From contig NZ_JAYKOT010000003.1 in the NCBI RefSeq assembly GCF_035481615.1, positions 310,001-374,000 of the forward strand: a DNA stretch of 64,000 bases. The letters are read 5' to 3'. This stretch comes from Citroniella saccharovorans. Its GTDB lineage: Bacteria; Bacillota; Clostridia; Tissierellales; Peptoniphilaceae. Positions 43,357-53,594 of this stretch are shown piece after piece. Positions within the stretch are counted from its first letter, which is position 1. Each line of letters opens with the position of its first letter. A program made the translations under genes and the position numbers. The notes below the pieces were generated by a model, which saw only the letters and a list, made by a program, of their open reading frames with translations, was not told where the DNA came from and made no database searches.

Positions 43357-45927
43357 ATAATCTTATTGCTGAACTTTCAGAAAAAGCATTTAAAGACGAA
43401 TATTTGATCAATTTAATATACAATTTAGAAAAAAATTATTGTAATAAATTATTAGATGAAGAGTTTATAATTAAGTTATCAGACAAAGAATTGTTTGATT
43501 TAATGAGATTTGCCGATATACTATGTAGATCGTCTGAAGCTGAACATAAAAATTTATCATTAAAAATAGTAAGCCTTGTATATGAGTTTAAAGAACTTTT
43601 ACAAAATCAGTTTATAAAATTAAGCATTATGAATGTGCTAACCAAATTAGGAAATTTTCCTTCTATTAATCTAATTTGGAATAAATTTGAGAATACTGGA
43701 ATTGATGAAATTGATTTGGATTTAATAATTAAAAGATTATATAACAAATCACCAATTCAAGAAATTTTTACAGATGAGCAACTTAAAATATTTAATGAAT
43801 TAAAAGATAATAATCACTTTAGTTTTTCTGGAAGTACGTCATTTGGAAAATCATTTATTTTTGAAGCTTTTACTAAATACTTAATAGAAGAACATAATCA
43901 GTCAGATAATATAGCTTTTATTGTTCCGACTAAAGCACTCATAAACCAAGTTTCTTATAAGATTAGAAATCTAGTTAAATCATACAGTTATAAGGTCATC
44001 AATTCTCCAGAAATACCTAAAATTTTAAAGAAAAAAAGATGGAAAATATATTTTTGTTTTTACACCAGAAAGGTTAATTTCTTACTTTTTAGATGGGACT
44101 AATCCTAAAATAGATTATTTATTTGTAGATGAAGCTCACAAGTTATTGAGTATAAAAGATACTAGAACACCATTAATGTACCACGCATTAGTTATGGCAA
44201 AAAGAAAAAGTATAAACATATTTTTTGCATCTCCAAATATTCCTAATCCATCAGTATTTTTAGAATTGGTAAATAATACTCCCGACGAAAGTTATGCAGT
44301 TAAAGTTGAATCAGTATCACAAAATAGATTTTTTATTAATTGTCATACAGACTCTAGTTATTTAATTAGTGATTATGGAGATAATATATTATTTCCTAAA
44401 TTAAATTTTTCTGGTAATGTTATTACAGATTTGGGCACTATATTAAAGACTTTTTCTAGTGGTAGACAAAGTATAGTTTATTGTAATACTATAGAAAAGA
44501 CAATATCAACAGCATTCGAATATGCAAAAACTTTAGAAGAAGTAAAAAATGATTATATAGATAAACTAGTTGATATAATAAACGAAAAAGTTCATGAGCA
44601 GTATTATCTTAAATATTGCTTGAAAAAAGGCATTGCATATCATTTTGGTGGAATTCCTGAAGAAATAAAAATAAAAGTTGAAGAGCTATATAAATTAGGA
44701 TTTATAAAAATTATTTTTTGTACTTCAACACTCTTAGAAGGAGTAAATCTACCCGCAAAAAATATCTTTATTTTAAGTGAAAAAATTGGATTATCAAATA
44801 TGACCAATGTTGATTTTTGGAATTTAGCGGGTAGGGCAGGGAGACTAAGTAAAGATTTATCGGGTAATATATTTTGTGTTAATCTTTATAATCAAGAAGG
44901 TTATTGGAAAGATGAAAAAAAAGTTCAAATTCTTAGGAATAAAAATATTAAAGAAGTTGAGCCAATTATATTAATGAAAAATAACAAGAATTTATATAAG
45001 AATATAGCCAACTACTATACAAAGAATGAGTATACTAACAAAAGTTTATCTGAAGATGACAAAAAAATCATAGAAATGTATGGTAATATTTTATTATATC
45101 ATGATACAGTTAATAGCGATTCTATTTTAAAAGATAGATTTATAGATTCAGGAAATAACTCGTTAGATATTTTGAAAAAAATTAGGAATGAAAACTCTAT
45201 ACCTGGAAATATTTTAGCAGAAGGTATAGATATAAATATTGAGATTCAAAATAAGGTTTTTAATGGAGATAAAGAATTATTACCTATAGAAACTACTTAT
45301 GAAGGTTGCTATGAAGTATTAAAAATATTATGTAAAGAATACGATTGGCTAAGAACTGAAAACAAGGGAAATAATCCACTGATAAGAAGCAAAGAACAAC
45401 TAACTTATTATGCTACATTAATGGAAGGTTGGATAAATTCTAAACCTTTAAAATATTTAATTCAAAAAACGATTAGCTATTATTACAATTCTGGAGAAAA
45501 TAAATATATAAGTTTACGTAAAGATGGAAATATGTATAACGTAAAGTTTGATAAAAATAACTCTCTTCATATTAATACGCTTATTAATAACTTGATTAAA
45601 AATTTAGAGAATAATATTAAATATAAGATTAAAACCTATGTAGGTAATTATCAATCAATATTACGTTCATGCGATTTAGATCTTGAGTGTGATTGGGAAG
45701 AGTATATTGATTATGGAACTACTAATCCAAAAATAATCGATATACAAAATTTAGGATTTTCAAGAACCATGGCAATATTTTTATTAGATAAATATCCTGA
45801 TCTATTTATTAAAAGTGAAATAGGTGAAATTATAGGAATTGATGATGAAAAATTAAGAGCCTCTATAAATCAAGATAAATACGAAGAAGAATATAAGGAA
45901 CTTAACACTCTATTTGAATGGGAATGA
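43353..45927 (+). pseudogene. hamB: Hachiman helicase HamB, frameshifted in an A7 run
   Basis: Frame one (43353-44102) carries Walker A GSTSFGKSF (G160-K166) and VPTKALINQV (motif Ia). Coding then shifts to the next frame at seven A (44031-44037; one A fewer restores it): KYIFVFTPERLISYFLDG, then the DEAH box VDEAHK (44125-44142), SGRQSIVYCN, LEGVNLP and the motif VI-like WNLAGRAGRL. Repaired, the protein has 857 residues, a normal HamB length. As read, the 249-residue fragment and the 593-residue remainder cannot work together. A sequencing error in the run is possible and would make the system intact. Confidence 0.8.
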
Positions 45928-45948
45928 TAGTAATTAAAGTGGAGTATT

Positions 45949-47280
45949 TTACCTCTCCACCTCTTTCCCATAATAATTTTCATAGTTTTTTCTATACAGA
46001 ACAAGGTCAGAAAATTGTTCTTTATTCAAAGAATACTCTTGCATAAGGGTGTTCTTTTTTTCTTGCAATTTATCAAGTTTGGATAGTATTTCTTTTGTAT
46101 TTGGTAGTTTTTTATAGTTTTCTAATATTTCTTTAGCAGCTATTTTATAAACTGAAAGTTCGCTATAATACTCATCTGCAAATTGATTATCTTCAGGATT
46201 TTTCTTGTGGTATTTATATATTTCACGATACTTATTTATAGTATTTATATTTTCCATATCTTGGGATAAACTCTTCATCTTAGTTTCAATTTTCTTTATT
46301 TTATCTAACAAGTCTTGTCTATCATTGGCAGATTTTTTTATTAGATCATCGAGTTGAGTAATTGAATTAATTCCTTGCTCTCTAAGCTTAATTATAGAGT
46401 CAGCCATTGTTTTTATATTATGTTTTCTTGCCCAAACTTCATAACCTTTAGAGGACTGAGCTTTTTTATTAGTAGATATATCAATAACATTTCCTACACG
46501 TTTTTTAATAGGATTAGCTTTGTTTTTAATAGCTAAATCTATTCTTTCTTTGATTTTTTCTTCGGCATAATCTTCTCCGATAGTCTTCGCTCTTGTAAAC
46601 CTTTGCTTATCTTTATGGCGAAAAGCAATGTGTTTACCAAACTTAATTTCATAATCAATAGACTTCATATTTTCTAAAAACTCTTCCCAAGATTTAGACT
46701 TATTAATCATTCTATCTATATCAAATTGCAGTTTAGACTTCCAAGAATTTCCTTTCTTGTTTTGGTCATATTCGTACCAAGATTTACCAGCAGTTTTATA
46801 TTTTCTTTTGTAAGCTTCATAATATTTATCAATGACTGAAAGCTTATTTTCTTTACACAATTCATCACTTTGATACCTGATTTTATGGTAAGTTTTTTTG
46901 TTAGATTGGTAGCATTTACCAGTCTTGTAATTAACATTATTAAAAATAATATGGTTATGGATATGCCCTCTATCAATATGAGTTGCAAGAACAAATTCAT
47001 AATCTTCTTTTAAAATTTTCTTGCATAACTCCATTCCAATTTCGTGAGCTTTTATAGGATCAACCTCTCCTGGTAGAAAAGATTGGATTAAATGTCTAGC
47101 CAAAACTTTACCTTTAGTATCATTATCTTCTCGTGTTTTCATAAATTGTATGTGGGCAGTAGATGGATGACATTTAAATGAAGATATCAAGATTTTTTCA
47201 TCAGTTTTTTCACTCTTAGTTATATAGTCTATTGCCAAATTTAGGGTTGATTTTATAGGATGTATTTTTGTAATTGCCAT
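45949..47280 (-). CDS. Relaxase of the MobP/VirD2-like type
   Basis: The protein (443 residues from ATG 47280) begins ITKIHPIKSTLNLAIDYI, the start of MobP-type relaxases, and has the metal-binding histidine triad in ATHIDRGHIHNHIIFN (about residues 108-123). The C-terminal half is a coiled coil. I prefer ATG 47280 to the GTG at 47289. The mobC-like gene lies directly upstream. The family differs from the MobA/L relaxase at 32650, so the element has two mobilization systems. Confidence 0.9.
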   Translation of the reverse strand: MAITKIHPIKSTLNLAIDYITKSEKTDEKILISSFKCHPSTAHIQFMKTREDNDTKGKVLARHLIQSFLPGEVDPIKAHEIGMELCKKILKEDYEFVLATHIDRGHIHNHIIFNNVNYKTGKCYQSNKKTYHKIRYQSDELCKENKLSVIDKYYEAYKRKYKTAGKSWYEYDQNKKGNSWKSKLQFDIDRMINKSKSWEEFLENMKSIDYEIKFGKHIAFRHKDKQRFTRAKTIGEDYAEEKIKERIDLAIKNKANPIKKRVGNVIDISTNKKAQSSKGYEVWARKHNIKTMADSIIKLREQGINSITQLDDLIKKSANDRQDLLDKIKKIETKMKSLSQDMENINTINKYREIYKYHKKNPEDNQFADEYYSELSVYKIAAKEILENYKKLPNTKEILSKLDKLQEKKNTLMQEYSLNKEQFSDLVLYRKNYENYYGKEVER

Positions 47281-47281
47281 A

Positions 47282-47638
47282 CTAATCACCAGAACTTTCT
47301 TTTGATTTATTTAGAAGTAGGGAATGGATTTGCCATATTTCTCTTGATAATTTTTCTATTTCTTTATTCATTGCTTCAATTTCATTTTTGTATATAATAC
47401 CAGTTGTATTAGTAGCTTTTGCAATCTGGTTTATATTATTTGTTGCATTTGAAAGTAGCCATTGTAGGTTTCTAAATGGTTCTAAATCTACTACATAAAT
47501 TTCTTTTTCTAATACACATTTCCTAAGAAAGTGGGACATTGTTTTGCAATTTGCAAGTTTCATTTTCTTTTCAAAAATTTCTTTTTCTTCATCTGTTAAA
47601 TATATTTTTAGTTGATTATTTCTTTTTCTATTATCCAT
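47282..47638 (-). CDS. mobC: MobC-like relaxosome protein
   Basis: The 118-residue protein (ATG 47638, AAGGAGAA upstream) has an N-terminal ribbon-helix-helix (NQLKIYLTDEEKEIFEKKMK), then TMSHFLRKCVLEKEI and the MobC hallmark LSNATNNINQIAKATN (about residues 59-74). It binds oriT and helps the relaxase. The stop overlaps the relaxase start region. Confidence 0.9.
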   Translation of the reverse strand: MDNRKRNNQLKIYLTDEEKEIFEKKMKLANCKTMSHFLRKCVLEKEIYVVDLEPFRNLQWLLSNATNNINQIAKATNTTGIIYKNEIEAMNKEIEKLSREIWQIHSLLLNKSKESSGD

Positions 47639-47699
47639 AGTAGTTCTCCTTATCATAAAATATTGGGGTCTTAGGGTTCTCCCTAACAAGGTAAAAATT

Positions 47700-47830
47700 A
47701 AAAAAATGGAGCATTCCGTAAAGGTCTGCTCCATTAATTTTTCGTAAGTGGGTACACACTTACTGTGCTTGCTATTAAAGTTATTAGCGTTAAGCGTGTT
47801 ATTTAATTACTATCATTATACCATAAAATT
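47700..47830 (-). other. Candidate oriT of the MobP relaxase
   Basis: Upstream of mobC lie ATGGAGCA/TGCTCCAT (47705-47733) and TAAGTG-GGTACA-CACTTA (about 47744-47761), followed by GCTT...AAGC pairing near 47770-47798. The spot directly before mobC is the usual oriT position. The rest of 47831-47962 contains a TATAAT at 47921-47926, probably for the AraC gene. Confidence 0.4.
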
Positions 47831-47962
47831 GAAATGTTTGTATCTAATAGAAAAGCTTAAAATATAGATGTACGATTAATATGCTATAGTGTATTTTTAG
47901 TATAAAATCTAATTTTTGGGTATAATTTAATTAATTATTATGATGCATTAGGAGGTAGAGTT

Positions 47963-48934
47963 TTGGAATTAAATCATGAAGATATTATAGAAAATGTACT
48001 TGAAGGATATATTTTTTCTGAAAAAAAGGTTACTGATGAATGTAAAATTTATACAATTGAAAATTCTACTGGCTGTGGCGAAATGCGTTGCTACAATTTA
48101 TTTGAAGGTGTTCAATTATCTTATAATAACCTAAATATGGAGACAGCATATCAAAAAATAAATCCTAAAAGCGGGGTTTTAGAAATAGATCATTGTTTAG
48201 AGGGATGTTATGAGTTTAAACTTGAAAATAATGAACGCGCTCTGATAGGTAAAGGCGATCTAAGTGTAATCGAAATAGGCAAAGTTCCTTTTGAAGATTC
48301 GTGCATACCAACAAAAAAATATGTGGGACTTTCAATATTTATTGATATTGAAAAGGCACAAAAATCTATTGACAAATACTTTCCGTATGCAAAAATTGAT
48401 TTGTTAGAAATAAAAGATCGTCTGTGTAAAAATGGTGCAGCTTTAATTATTCATTCACGTCATGAGATAGACCATGTTATTAGTGAACTTTATAGAGTAG
48501 ATTCTAGAATAAGACTTTCTTATTCAATTATAAAAACAATAGAGTTGTTATTATTTTTAAATTTAGTTGAAAGTTCAGATACTTTTAAGTTAACATCTTT
48601 TTCAGAACCAGTATATAAAGCAACTGTAGAATCATATAAGACGATTCTAAATAATCCTTTTGAAAGATATTCTATTTCTGATTTATCAAAAAAATATGCT
48701 ATTTCAGAATCCAGTTTGAAGAGATGTTTCATATACATAACTGGAAGCTCAATAGGTAATTTTATTAGGGAAAATTGTTTAGAAGCCGCTGCTAAATTAT
48801 TAATTCATAAACCCTTAATGTCAATAGGAGAGATTTCTGATTTGTCAGGATATTTGAATCCTAGTAAATTTTCTGAGTCATTCAAAAAACATTTTGGGCA
48901 AACTCCTCAAGAATATAGAAAAAAATCCATCTGA
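47963..48934 (+). CDS. AraC-family regulator of the ECF/ABC cassette
   Basis: The 323-residue protein has a sensing N-terminal domain (residues 1-210) and a C-terminal AraC domain with two helix-turn-helix motifs (ISDLSKKYAISESSLKRCF and IGEISDLSGYLNPSKFSESFKKHFGQTPQEYR). It starts with TTG 47963 behind TTAGGAGG. It resembles YbtA-type regulators that sit next to siderophore ABC genes. It faces the same way as the transport operon, which begins 140 bases after its terminator. Confidence 0.9.
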   Translation: MELNHEDIIENVLEGYIFSEKKVTDECKIYTIENSTGCGEMRCYNLFEGVQLSYNNLNMETAYQKINPKSGVLEIDHCLEGCYEFKLENNERALIGKGDLSVIEIGKVPFEDSCIPTKKYVGLSIFIDIEKAQKSIDKYFPYAKIDLLEIKDRLCKNGAALIIHSRHEIDHVISELYRVDSRIRLSYSIIKTIELLLFLNLVESSDTFKLTSFSEPVYKATVESYKTILNNPFERYSISDLSKKYAISESSLKRCFIYITGSSIGNFIRENCLEAAAKLLIHKPLMSIGEISDLSGYLNPSKFSESFKKHFGQTPQEYRKKSI

Positions 48935-48973
48935 CCTTTTTAGAGCAAATAAAGAGCTGTCAGGTTATAAAGG

Positions 48974-49018
48974 AAATATCCATCTTACTTTATAATAAAG
49001 TTGAGATGGATATTTTTT
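48974..49018 (+). terminator. Terminator between araC-type gene and transport operon
   Basis: AAATATCCATCT (48974-48985) pairs with AGATGGATATTT (49004-49015), then T. Confidence 0.85.
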
Positions 49019-49075
49019 TGTAAATATTCTCTATACACATTCTATGTACATTTTATTAATTAACGGAGGTGTTTT

Positions 49076-49678
49076 ATGAACAATAAAAAAATGACTACAA
49101 AAGATGTAGTAACAGTAGCTATTATGATTGCTTTATTTTATGCAATATCTATTGTTATTGGAATGAGTATGGTTGCTGTTCCGGTTGTATATATTTATGG
49201 TACTGCTGGAATTGAAATGTTTATAGGAGCTATTTTCTACTTAGTAGCAGCTAACAGACTTAATAAACACGGGCTATTATTTATATGGATATTAATTTAT
49301 GGTCTTATCACAGCAGCTATGGGTTATGTGTTTATGCTTCCATATTTTATTGGATTTGCTATTTTGTGCGAAATAGTAATGATAGGCAAAGACACTTATA
49401 TAAATCCAATAAGAAATATGATTGGCTGGAGTGTTTATGGTGCTGGTATGTTCATGGGAATAGGAGTTCCATGTTGGATAGCTTGGGAATCTTATCAAAA
49501 GCAAGCTTTAGAGAGTGGGTTTGCAGATAAGACATTAACATTGCAATATAATTTGGTATCTTCACCAAAACTACTATTATTAGGTGTAACAATAACCGTT
49601 ATATTATCTGCTTTAGGTGTTTTGTTTGCACAAAAAATTCTTAAAAAGCACTTTAAAAAGGCGGGTATTTTAGAGTAA
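49076..49678 (+). CDS. MptD-family ECF transporter S component
   Basis: The 200-residue protein has six hydrophobic segments and the MptD-family N-terminus (TTKDVVTVAIMIALFYAIS). As substrate-binding S component it gives the ECF transporter its specificity, which is not known for this family. It starts the operon behind ACGGAGGTG and is followed by the T and A components. Confidence 0.88.
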   Translation: MNNKKMTTKDVVTVAIMIALFYAISIVIGMSMVAVPVVYIYGTAGIEMFIGAIFYLVAANRLNKHGLLFIWILIYGLITAAMGYVFMLPYFIGFAILCEIVMIGKDTYINPIRNMIGWSVYGAGMFMGIGVPCWIAWESYQKQALESGFADKTLTLQYNLVSSPKLLLLGVTITVILSALGVLFAQKILKKHFKKAGILE

Positions 49679-49695
49679 ATGGAGATATATGGGAA

Positions 49696-50370
49696 ATGAA
49701 AATAGAAAAAATAAGTGGAATAACTTGTCTTTTTTTAACTATTATTTCCTGTATGGTGTCAATATTTACAAAAAGTTACTATATGCATGCTCTGTTTGTA
49801 GGATGGCTTTGTATGCTTTTAGCATATTTTGGTTTTATCAAACAGAGCATAATTTATTTTATGATATATAGTTTTACTACATTTTGGTTATTAAAAATGA
49901 TACCAAGTGGTGTAGTTATAATTTCACCAATGCTTTTGGGAATGTTGTATAAATTCATAGTTCCAATCATGGCAGGATTTTTAACTTTTAAGATACCATC
50001 AGGAAAATTAATTTCAATATTTCACAAATTAATGTTGCCACGAAATTTTGTACTTATATTAACGGTAATTATTCGATTTGTACCAACAATTGCTGGGGAA
50101 TTTAGAACAATAAAAGAAGCTATGAAAGTAAGGGGATTTACAGGTAACTTTTTTCATATTTTATCAAATCCTTTGAGGACTCTTGAATATGCTATAGTTC
50201 CTTTAATTTTTCGTTCTATAAAAGTAGGAGATGAATTATCAGCAGCAGCGATTGTTAGAGGAATTGAAAACCCAATAAAAAGGGATTCATATTATAGTAA
50301 CAAGTTGTGTAAATTAGACATAATTATAATAACTGCAAGCTTTGTTTTATTTATATTATGTCTTATATGA
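49696..50370 (+). CDS. ECF transporter T component (CbiQ family)
   Basis: The 224-residue membrane protein has five or six helices and the coupling-helix motifs of EcfT: the A-R-G type signatures appear as FRTIKEAMKVRGFTG (about 135-149) and AAAIVRGIENP (about 182-192). It joins S and A components in the membrane. Confidence 0.88.
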   Translation: MKIEKISGITCLFLTIISCMVSIFTKSYYMHALFVGWLCMLLAYFGFIKQSIIYFMIYSFTTFWLLKMIPSGVVIISPMLLGMLYKFIVPIMAGFLTFKIPSGKLISIFHKLMLPRNFVLILTVIIRFVPTIAGEFRTIKEAMKVRGFTGNFFHILSNPLRTLEYAIVPLIFRSIKVGDELSAAAIVRGIENPIKRDSYYSNKLCKLDIIIITASFVLFILCLI

Positions 50371-50381
50371 GAGGTGCACCA

Positions 50382-51866
50382 TTGGATAATAAACTGGAAA
50401 TTAGAAAATTATCTTTTTCGTATAATAGCAATAAAGATGAACAGTTGAAAGATATAAATTTAGACATTAAAGATGGTGAATGTTGTGTAATTATAGGGGA
50501 GTCGGGATGTGGCAAGTCTACTTTGACAAGGGCTATAAATGGATTAATTCCAAATTTTTACGAAGGAAATTTAGATGGAGAAGTATTTATTGATGGCAAA
50601 TCTATCAGAAATTTAAAATCCTGGGAAATAGCAAAGTTAGTCGGTAATGTATTTCAAGATCCTAGAAGCCAATTTTTTTCCAATGAAGTTAATGGAGAAA
50701 TTGCATTTGGACCGGAAAATTTGGGATATAAGCGTGATGAAATAATAAGAAGAGTAAATGAATCAACTGAGAAAATGAATATTGATAAATTGCTAAATAA
50801 TAGGATATACAATTTATCCTATGGAATTAGGCAAAAAGTAGCAATTTGTTCAGCGAGAGCTATCGAACCATCTATTTATGTATTTGATGAACCATCTGCA
50901 AATCTTGATTTACAATCAATATATAAATTTTCAAAACTTGTAATGGACTTAAAAAATGAAGGAAAAACTATAGTAATTGTTGAGCATAGGTTATTTTATT
51001 TAAAAGGAATAGCTGATAGGTATTTATTGATACAAAATGGATCTTTAATAAATAGTTATAAAGCAGAAGAATTTGAAAAAATCAGTTCAAAAGACTTAAA
51101 TGCATTGGGCTTACGCTCAATAAATCTTAATGATATTGTTATAGATGACCACAAAGTTAAAGAAAAAGAAATTAGTAGTGACAATTCTTTTGATTTTGAA
51201 GTGAAAAATATTAGTAAAAAATATAAAAATAATTTCGTACTAAAAGATGTGTCACTTAAATTTGATAGCAATGAGACTATTGCTTTAGTAGGAATAAATG
51301 GAACAGGTAAAAGTACACTCGGTAAAATTTATTCTGGGATTCAAAATCAGACTGATGGAGAAATAAAGATAAATGGACTCAAAGCTAATAAAAAGATGAG
51401 GTTAAGCAAAGTGTGGTATATTCCTCAAGATTTAGACTCTCAATTATTTGGGGAAGATTTGATGGATGAATTATTAACTGGGTTAAAAAATAGAGAAGAT
51501 TATATCACGAAAGCAGAGGAACTTTTAAAAAAAGTTGGATTATTTGATATAAGAGATAAGCATCCAGCAACTTTATCAGGTGGTCAAAAACAGAGATTGG
51601 TTCTATGCGTAGCTATGTTGAGAGAAACACCTTTTATTATATTGGATGAGCCGACATCAGGGCTTGATTTCAGGAGTATGGATAAGGTGGGGAGATTAAT
51701 CAAAGAGGAACAAAAAAAAGGAACAAAATTTTTGATAATTTCTCATGATATTGAATTTATAGCAAAGACGTGTGATAGACTTGTAAAACTAGAGAATGGG
51801 ATAATAACAGAAGATTTTTATATTGATAATATAGGACAGCTGTTAATAGCTATGGAGGCTAAATAA
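50382..51866 (+). CDS. ECF transporter ATPase with two fused ATP-binding domains
   Basis: Domain one has Walker A GESGCGKST, a degenerate signature LSYGIRQK and Walker B VFDEPSANLD; domain two has GINGTGKST, LSGGQKQR and ILDEPTSGLD. The fused pair replaces separate EcfA and EcfA'. I prefer TTG 50382, 5 bases after GAGAGGTG, although ATG 50358 (inside the T-component gene) is possible. About 495 residues. Confidence 0.93.
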   Translation: MDNKLEIRKLSFSYNSNKDEQLKDINLDIKDGECCVIIGESGCGKSTLTRAINGLIPNFYEGNLDGEVFIDGKSIRNLKSWEIAKLVGNVFQDPRSQFFSNEVNGEIAFGPENLGYKRDEIIRRVNESTEKMNIDKLLNNRIYNLSYGIRQKVAICSARAIEPSIYVFDEPSANLDLQSIYKFSKLVMDLKNEGKTIVIVEHRLFYLKGIADRYLLIQNGSLINSYKAEEFEKISSKDLNALGLRSINLNDIVIDDHKVKEKEISSDNSFDFEVKNISKKYKNNFVLKDVSLKFDSNETIALVGINGTGKSTLGKIYSGIQNQTDGEIKINGLKANKKMRLSKVWYIPQDLDSQLFGEDLMDELLTGLKNREDYITKAEELLKKVGLFDIRDKHPATLSGGQKQRLVLCVAMLRETPFIILDEPTSGLDFRSMDKVGRLIKEEQKKGTKFLIISHDIEFIAKTCDRLVKLENGIITEDFYIDNIGQLLIAMEAK

Positions 51867-51881
51867 TTTAGGAGGTGCGTA

Positions 51882-53594
51882 ATGGAAGTTTTAAAAAAGC
51901 ATATAGGACAAATTTTATCATCAGTTATTATTGCAGTAATTGGTGTTTTTTGTAGTGTTGTACCATATTTTGCTTTAGCTAAGATTACTCAAAATATAGC
52001 AATTAGTAATACAGATTTAGAATTCTATAAAAGACCAATTTTGCTTATTTTAGGTGGGTTAATAGGAAGTGTTATTTTTCATGAGATTTCAACTTTAATT
52101 TCTCACAATTTAGCATTTCGCATAATAGAGGATGAGAGGAAGAAACTTGTAAGAAAAATTAATAGATTATCAATGGGAGAGATTGAAAAACGATCTAGTG
52201 GAGAATGGACTCAGTTTATGGTAGAAACTTTGAATAAAATTGAGCAACCGATAGCTCATGTTATTCCTGAAGTAATAGCTAATCTTATCATTCCAATCGC
52301 TTTAGTAGTTATTATTTTTATAATGGATTGGAGGATTGGAATTGCAAATCTTATTACATTACCACTAGGGGTGTTATTTTCAATTCTAATGATGGGTGGA
52401 TATGAAGAAAAATCACGAAATTATCAAGAAGCCGCAAAAAACATGAATACAACAGCTGTTGAATATATTAGAGGTATTCAAGTTATAAAGGCATTCAATA
52501 AATCTGCATCATCATATGGAAAATTTGTAGATGCTGTAAATAGTAATAGAGACAGTATGCTAAATTGGTATTTAAGTGTTTGTTTCTATATGACAGCAGC
52601 AATGGAAGTTTTACCATCAACTTTATTATTTGTTTTACCAACTTCTTTATACTTGTATATGAATGGAAGTATTGAAGTAGGCAATCTAATAATGTGTGTT
52701 TTATTATCTTATGCCTGCTACAAACCTTTGATTAAAGCTATGAGTCATATGGATACTATGGCGAATGTAAGAGTTGTAATAGATGAAATAAAAAATGTTA
52801 TGGAGTTACCAGAGTTAGAACGATGTAATGGAGAGGAAAAAATAAGATCATACGATATTAATTTTGAAAATGTATGTTTTGCCTATAATGATAAGAAAAA
52901 AGTTTTTGATAACTTATCCTTTAGTGCAAAAGAAAATAAACTTACAGCTATTGTTGGCTATTCTGGCGGTGGAAAATCCACTATTGCTAAGCTAATTGCG
53001 GGATATTGGAACATTAATAAAGGGAAAATATCTGTAGGAAATGTAAATCTTAAAGATGTTTCTCTTGAAAAGAACATGGAACTTGTAACCTATGTATCAC
53101 AAGAAAACTATCTATTTAGGAAAAGTATCATAGATAATATGAGAATGGCAAATCAAAATGCTAGTATTGAAGAGATAAAAGACGCTTGTAAAAAAGCTTC
53201 TTGTCATGACTTTATTATGAGTCTTCCTAATGGATATGAAACCATAATTGGAGAATCTGGGAGCAACTTGTCTGGAGGAGAGAGACAAAGACTTACAATA
53301 GCAAGAGCTTTGCTTAAAGATAGCCCAATAGTTTTATTAGACGAAGCAACAGCATATTCTGATCCAGATAATGAAGCTGAAATTCAAAAATCGATAGATG
53401 CATTAGTAGAAAATAAAACTGTTATCATGATTGCTCATAGGCTTTCTACAATAATAGGAGCCGATAAGATCATAGTATTAAACAATGGGGAAATTGAAGC
53501 AGAAGGAACTCATAAAGAACTTCTTGGAAAAAGTGAAACATATGCAAAAATGTGGAAATCACACATAAGTTTATCAAACGATAGGGGTGAGTAA
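51882..53594 (+). CDS. ABC transporter permease/ATPase, YbtP/IrtA-like half
   Basis: The 570-residue half-transporter has six membrane helices (residues 10-300), Walker A GYSGGGKST (about 361-369), signature LSGGERQR (about 464-471), Walker B VLLDEATAYSD and the H-loop AHR. With the next gene (start immediately after its stop) it forms a heterodimer. Such pairs next to AraC regulators and ECF genes resemble siderophore importers of exporter fold (YbtPQ, IrtAB). Confidence 0.93.
   Translation: MEVLKKHIGQILSSVIIAVIGVFCSVVPYFALAKITQNIAISNTDLEFYKRPILLILGGLIGSVIFHEISTLISHNLAFRIIEDERKKLVRKINRLSMGEIEKRSSGEWTQFMVETLNKIEQPIAHVIPEVIANLIIPIALVVIIFIMDWRIGIANLITLPLGVLFSILMMGGYEEKSRNYQEAAKNMNTTAVEYIRGIQVIKAFNKSASSYGKFVDAVNSNRDSMLNWYLSVCFYMTAAMEVLPSTLLFVLPTSLYLYMNGSIEVGNLIMCVLLSYACYKPLIKAMSHMDTMANVRVVIDEIKNVMELPELERCNGEEKIRSYDINFENVCFAYNDKKKVFDNLSFSAKENKLTAIVGYSGGGKSTIAKLIAGYWNINKGKISVGNVNLKDVSLEKNMELVTYVSQENYLFRKSIIDNMRMANQNASIEEIKDACKKASCHDFIMSLPNGYETIIGESGSNLSGGERQRLTIARALLKDSPIVLLDEATAYSDPDNEAEIQKSIDALVENKTVIMIAHRLSTIIGADKIIVLNNGEIEAEGTHKELLGKSETYAKMWKSHISLSNDRGE

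Noticed and set aside
49689..49871. Overlapping small frame at the start of the CbiQ gene
   Set aside because: Out-of-frame shadow; the T-component frame has the family motifs and continues for 224 codons.
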